Shown piece by piece: positions 62,301-64,000 of a stretch of 64,000 bases of DNA; the stretch's first letter is position 1; every line of letters starts with the position of its first letter. Origin of the DNA: JANNMJ01 sp031397815 (GTDB taxonomy: Bacteria; Bacteroidota; Bacteroidia; Cytophagales; Hymenobacteraceae); contig JANNMJ010000004.1 in assembly GCA_031397815.1 (NCBI GenBank), positions 6,669 to 70,668 of the forward strand, read 5' to 3'. A program made the translations under genes and the position numbers. A model generated the notes under the pieces. The model did no database searches. It was not told where the DNA came from and saw only the letters and a program-made list of their open reading frames with translations.

Positions 62301-62408
62301 GTCGAAGCCTGGCCAAGTGTTCTGGATGTTCGCCTCAGCACGGTCATGCTCGAGGAGGAGCTGGAGCGTCGGAAGAAGGTGCGACTCGACTCGCAGGTGC
62401 GGCCGTAG
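59304..62408 (+). CDS. tail tape measure protein
   Basis: 1034 residues, the longest virion gene here. Starts with coiled-coil sequence (residues 10-140), then a hydrophobic Gly-rich part (SAVGVFAGGGLLQAAQSVFG), the conserved tape-measure-like TLKSTGMAAGVTKEQIEGIA and QKMAGDGPADLKGASIQVGK, hydrophobic helices near 405-440, and a long charged coiled coil (about 560-790). The C-terminus is Gly-rich with NEWVMPAWMRNQ, common in such proteins. It sets tail length; at roughly 1.5 A per residue of helix a tail of about 150 nm would be expected. The stop overlaps the left arm of a 16-bp inverted repeat by one base. Confidence 0.9.
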   Translation: MATNKETREVEIIVQAQQANASIKELGAAAAIMRNQLEKMAADDPRRAKLAADYAAIRDRIKSTREENDRYAKSQIDVVVNGKKVEASFNEMNAAAKVLERQLHELSANDPGRAALLKDYTDLKKRINDVSTEMGTAQKSGGLLKNAWASAVGVFAGGGLLQAAQSVFGFLASSREEFAASAQAGAQLEATLKSTGMAAGVTKEQIEGIAEARAKVTLFDDDDTKGAASLLLTFTNIKNGVVQDALPAIQDLAQKMAGDGPADLKGASIQVGKALNDPIKGITALSRVGVSFSEDQKKVITQLVATGDTAGAQRIILAELNKEFGGSAEAARKAGGGMATLTMAFNETKESVGEFVTAGLNKASEWLGRVIDKAQPVIDIVSEMASEFGALYDDLYDVAVGLGLVDKNSDSAGTAVKVLTFAVTVLTTPIKLAAQLTHALVDGFVSLYNKSEVLRGALGGLGQYLSSFFTSIKDNALKALGGVADLLVGIFTLDTKKIKEGLAKTFGALEDQLFESGARAAGAFVDGYAANKDNKITRSIDVSVTANTSTTDNGVALPAEDDSLAAAAKEKADKAAEAAQRKREAAAKKIADAEEREFKARQKAGEAFIKGVEALEDARIASIADKRLREIEQINLDAIRKQRDVVGTEAETAQQLAAIEQERQEKQLAATEKYLKDQAALKKGNLDQALLEEDLAEQERERLVVAKFDEALIADAERDELLYEARKASLEKKLLLEEQYGQKESALYKSTLTALAKLEAQHNKENVENTKKREDAKRQIEMATIKFTGDVLALTIDLLSRDEKARKKNADIIKAFTAAKVVTDGIQEVQAIWRNANSNPINALIPGAGPALAAVETALAVGRTAFAVSTIRAQQFFSGGATGGGMAVRGGQRAVSGLQAGPVMFDVPGLHVGADGRLKDQTGAAIAGVVHENEWVMPAWMRNQPDIAPIEQHLEARRLRGFADGGGTSGPAMAGMLNQPATDPRLINVLERLDTRLEGVEAWPSVLDVRLSTVMLEEELERRKKVRLDSQVRP

Positions 62409-62445
62409 GGTGTACGGAAAACGTTGCTGAAAACCGGTCAAAAAA

Positions 62446-62483
62446 ACGGCCCTGGCGACCCCGTCAGGGCCGTGCTATTTTTG
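62446..62483 (+). terminator. terminator after the tape measure gene
   Basis: ACGGCCCTG (62446-62454) pairs with CAGGGCCGT (62465-62473) around 10 nt; GCTATTTTT follows. The T run coincides with the -7 box of the next promoter. Confidence 0.8.
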
Positions 62484-62492
62484 TACGACAAA
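62476..62492 (+). promoter_or_regulatory. promoter and operator of the recombinase module
   Basis: Exact -7 box TATTTTTG (62476-62483) overlaps TTTGTACGACAAA (62480-62492), the reverse complement of the operator at 23348 and 51246. The ATG follows 22 nt after the operator. Confidence 0.7.
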
Positions 62493-62514
62493 CGCTCGTT
62501 TTCCGTACACCCCT

Positions 62515-62934
62515 ATGCATCTCACAGAAGCACTCGACTACATCAGGAAGGCACTAGCTTACCGGCTCCCGCCGGGGTCGCCAAACATCCTCGGCTGGGA
62601 GCACCGCGTGGAGGTAGACTTAGAGCACAGACGTGGGATACAAATGCAGTCGCGGTTCAAGGATTTTTATGCTGAGGCCTTTCATGCTGGAGGTTTGAGT
62701 CAGATGGAGCTAGAAAACGCCGTGGACGACTATGCCATGCAGGTGCTCGACGACTTCAAACAGAAGGGAGAGGTCGGAGGAATGCGCCCCGACTTTGGAA
62801 TCGTTGATGAGGGTCTACCAGACTTACCTCCTCCGGCACAGGTAAGCCGCGCTATGTGGTTAGCTCAAATCCTTAATGAAACGCCGAATGGCACCCCGGT
62901 CCGCATTGCAGACCGCCCTCGAGGTGATGAATAG
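62515..62934 (+). CDS. unrecognised protein coupled to the serine recombinase (139 aa)
   Basis: ATG 62515 lies 2 nt after the right arm of the inverted repeat. Helical protein (LTEALDYIRKALAYRLPPGS and LENAVDDYAMQVLDDFKQKG) with no known domain. Overlaps the recombinase gene by 8 nt. It could be a recombination directionality or accessory factor. Confidence 0.68.
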   Translation: MHLTEALDYIRKALAYRLPPGSPNILGWEHRVEVDLEHRRGIQMQSRFKDFYAEAFHAGGLSQMELENAVDDYAMQVLDDFKQKGEVGGMRPDFGIVDEGLPDLPPPAQVSRAMWLAQILNETPNGTPVRIADRPRGDE

Positions 62935-63547
62935 ATACGCCATCTATGCCCGCGTCTCGACTCGTGACAAGGGACAGGAAGTAGAGCAGCAGCTGCCGGT
63001 GCTCCGCCAGTACGTCGTCGATGCCGGCGGCCAGCTCTTCCGCGAGTTCCTGGACGAAGAGTCCGGCGGCACGGATAAACGGCCAGCCTTCCAAGCAATG
63101 CTTCTGGCCGCGCATCAGAAGAAGTTCGACGTGCTGCTCTTCTGGTCGCTGGACCGGTTCAGCCGCGAAGGCGTCCGCAAGACGCTCAACCACCTGCACG
63201 AGCTGAAGACGAGCGGCGTGCGGTTCACCTCCTACACCGAGCGGTTCCTTGACACCACCGGCCCGATGGCGGACGGAGTACTCGCTTTGATTGCGGCCCT
63301 GGCTAACCAACGGCTGGTCCAGATCAGTGACGCGACGAAGCGCGGCCTGGCAGCCAAAAAGGCGAAGGGAGTGAAATTAGGCCGGCCAACATTGGCCCCG
63401 GAGAAGGTCGAACAGATTCTTAAACTTCGAGAGCAAAACCTTAGTTTTCGGGCAATTAGCAAGGAAACCGGAGTGCCCGTTGCTACGATACAAGGATATC
63501 TCCCAAGAGCAGCCAAATCGGTCAAAATATCGTCTCCTGACGAATAA
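62927..63547 (+). CDS. small serine recombinase (resolvase/invertase family)
   Basis: 206 residues from ATG 62927 (MNRYAIYARVSTRDKGQ): catalytic Ser11 with Arg9, and the SLDRFSREG element supplying Asp76, Arg77 and Arg80. A long helix (about 100-130) and a C-terminal HTH (GRPTLAPEKVEQILKLREQN and TGVPVATIQGYL) complete the Hin/Gin/resolvase layout. It is too short for a large serine integrase. Neighbouring 16-bp inverted repeats suggest promoter inversion as its task, though integration cannot be excluded because no other recombinase is visible in this prophage. An upstream in-frame ATG at 62876 was rejected. Confidence 0.93.
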   Translation: MNRYAIYARVSTRDKGQEVEQQLPVLRQYVVDAGGQLFREFLDEESGGTDKRPAFQAMLLAAHQKKFDVLLFWSLDRFSREGVRKTLNHLHELKTSGVRFTSYTERFLDTTGPMADGVLALIAALANQRLVQISDATKRGLAAKKAKGVKLGRPTLAPEKVEQILKLREQNLSFRAISKETGVPVATIQGYLPRAAKSVKISSPDE

Positions 63548-63604
63548 GGTCTTCCCGTTTTAGACGTTCATGTCGTGTGATTGCCTTCTTCTTTTTCGCT
63601 GTTT

Positions 63605-63847
63605 ATGCTGACACACTCTCCCCCCCCTTCGGAACAACCGGTTCCGTCCATTCCTGAAAAGCTCATTGGAGCTCTTGATAAATTCCTGATGCTCGCTGAC
63701 GACCTTCCGGAGGTGTGCCGGACGGGCAGGCGGCTAATGTTTGAATACCTACGAGCGGGGCATCAACTGACGCCTCAGCAATCTGACCACCTACACGCAC
63801 TGTCGGACTTTCTAGCCGAGTGCCAAGAACACCGACCAAGACAATAA
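63605..63847 (+). CDS. small prophage or host protein after the recombinase (80 aa)
   Basis: ATG 63605 (MLTHSPPPSEQPVPSIPEKL). A Pro-rich start leads to a helical domain (LIGALDKFLMLADDLPEVCR). Ends at the border terminator. No family recognised; whether it belongs to the prophage is uncertain. Confidence 0.6.
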   Translation: MLTHSPPPSEQPVPSIPEKLIGALDKFLMLADDLPEVCRTGRRLMFEYLRAGHQLTPQQSDHLHALSDFLAECQEHRPRQ

Positions 63848-63879
63848 AAAAGGCCCGGCAGCATTGCCGGGCCTTTTTT
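63846..63879. terminator. bidirectional terminator near the right border
   Basis: AAAAAAGGCCCGGCA (63846-63860) and TGCCGGGCCTTTTTT (63865-63879), a perfect 15-bp stem with a 4-nt loop and A/T runs on both sides. Confidence 0.95.
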
Positions 63880-63880
63880 A

Positions 63881-63961
63881 TTATCGCTTGATGATCATAC
63901 GTCTCGGTGGCTGAGTCGCCGACGACGGTGCACTGGCTGGCGAGCTCGGCATCCACGACAT
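63881..63961 (-). CDS. possible short minus-strand ORF or 3' end (26 aa)
   Basis: A 26-codon frame ending PPRRMIIKR stops two bases before the bidirectional terminator, which would serve it on the minus strand. It is closed upstream by an in-frame TAG, so it is either a tiny gene or chance. Low support. Confidence 0.2.
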   Translation of the reverse strand: MSWMPSSPASAPSSATQPPRRMIIKR

Positions 63962-64000
63962 CCACTATTCGCTGGTCGTCGTCACCGCGAGGAACATCGG

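Larger units (their letters stand above)
62408..62512. repeat. 16-bp perfect inverted repeat flanking the recombinase-module promoter
   Basis: Left arm GGGTGTACGGAAAACG (62408-62423) and right arm CGTTTTCCGTACACCC (62497-62512) are exact reverse complements separated by 73 nt that contain a terminator, an exact -7 box and the operator. The right arm ends 2 nt before the ATG of the next gene, and a serine recombinase is encoded 415 nt further on. This is the layout of an invertible promoter or a recombination site. Confidence 0.7.

Overview
The window looks like a chromosomal segment of a fairly GC-rich member of the Bacteroidota (probably order Cytophagales; the genus cannot be fixed from sequence alone). 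Support comes from promoter -7 boxes of the TAnnTTTG type a few bases from start codons, very weak or absent Shine-Dalgarno sequences, many lipoproteins, and SprB-type repeats in a phage tail protein. It has three parts.

(1) Positions 1-9.7 kb hold host genes: the start of a TamB/AsmA-like envelope protein cut by the window edge, a 45-residue membrane peptide, a LuxR-type response regulator, a VOC-fold protein, and a complete tripartite RND efflux operon on the minus strand (adaptor, HAE1-type pump, TolC-like outer-membrane factor). The spacers carry hairpin-rich repeats, including a composite repeat present twice in opposite orientation.

(2) Positions 9.7-22.5 kb form what looks like a peptide-modification (RiPP-like) locus, the best candidate for an undescribed system. 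It encodes a Nif11-type leader peptide followed by an attenuating terminator; an unknown protein; a fusion of a terpene-cyclase-type alpha/alpha-barrel with a PhyH-type Fe(II)/2-oxoglutarate dioxygenase; a small His-Asp heptad-repeat peptide; a DNase I-fold (EEP) enzyme; and a 1346-residue protein whose last 89 residues carry twelve His-Xaa-Asp motifs. Six bases later comes a radical SAM/SPASM maturase, then an overlapping unknown gene and a membrane patatin-like lipase. The proposal is that the radical SAM enzyme and the dioxygenase act on the His/Asp-rich tails.

(3) Positions 22.5-63.9 kb are a prophage with siphovirus-type genes. A leftward HTH regulator faces a rightward early operon of small proteins, an HD-domain hydrolase, an HNH nuclease and a primase-helicase. 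A GGGGAAAC iteron region (possible origin) follows, then tail-fibre genes, capsid protease with nested scaffold, capsid, tail tube, ParB-methyltransferase, terminase, portal, a lysis cassette (holin, DUF5675 endolysin, single-protein spanin), an amidoligase, tail genes, tape measure and a small serine recombinase. No tyrosine integrase is visible. Two regulatory systems can be read directly. A 13-bp operator, TTTGTCGTACAAA, sits on or near the -7 box of three promoters. A late-promoter motif, TGTCCTTT-N20-GAGYTTYG, occurs four times with invariant spacing at the head of late operons, and in two cases the ATG follows after exactly 4 nt. A 16-bp perfect inverted repeat flanks the recombinase-module promoter and could make it invertible.
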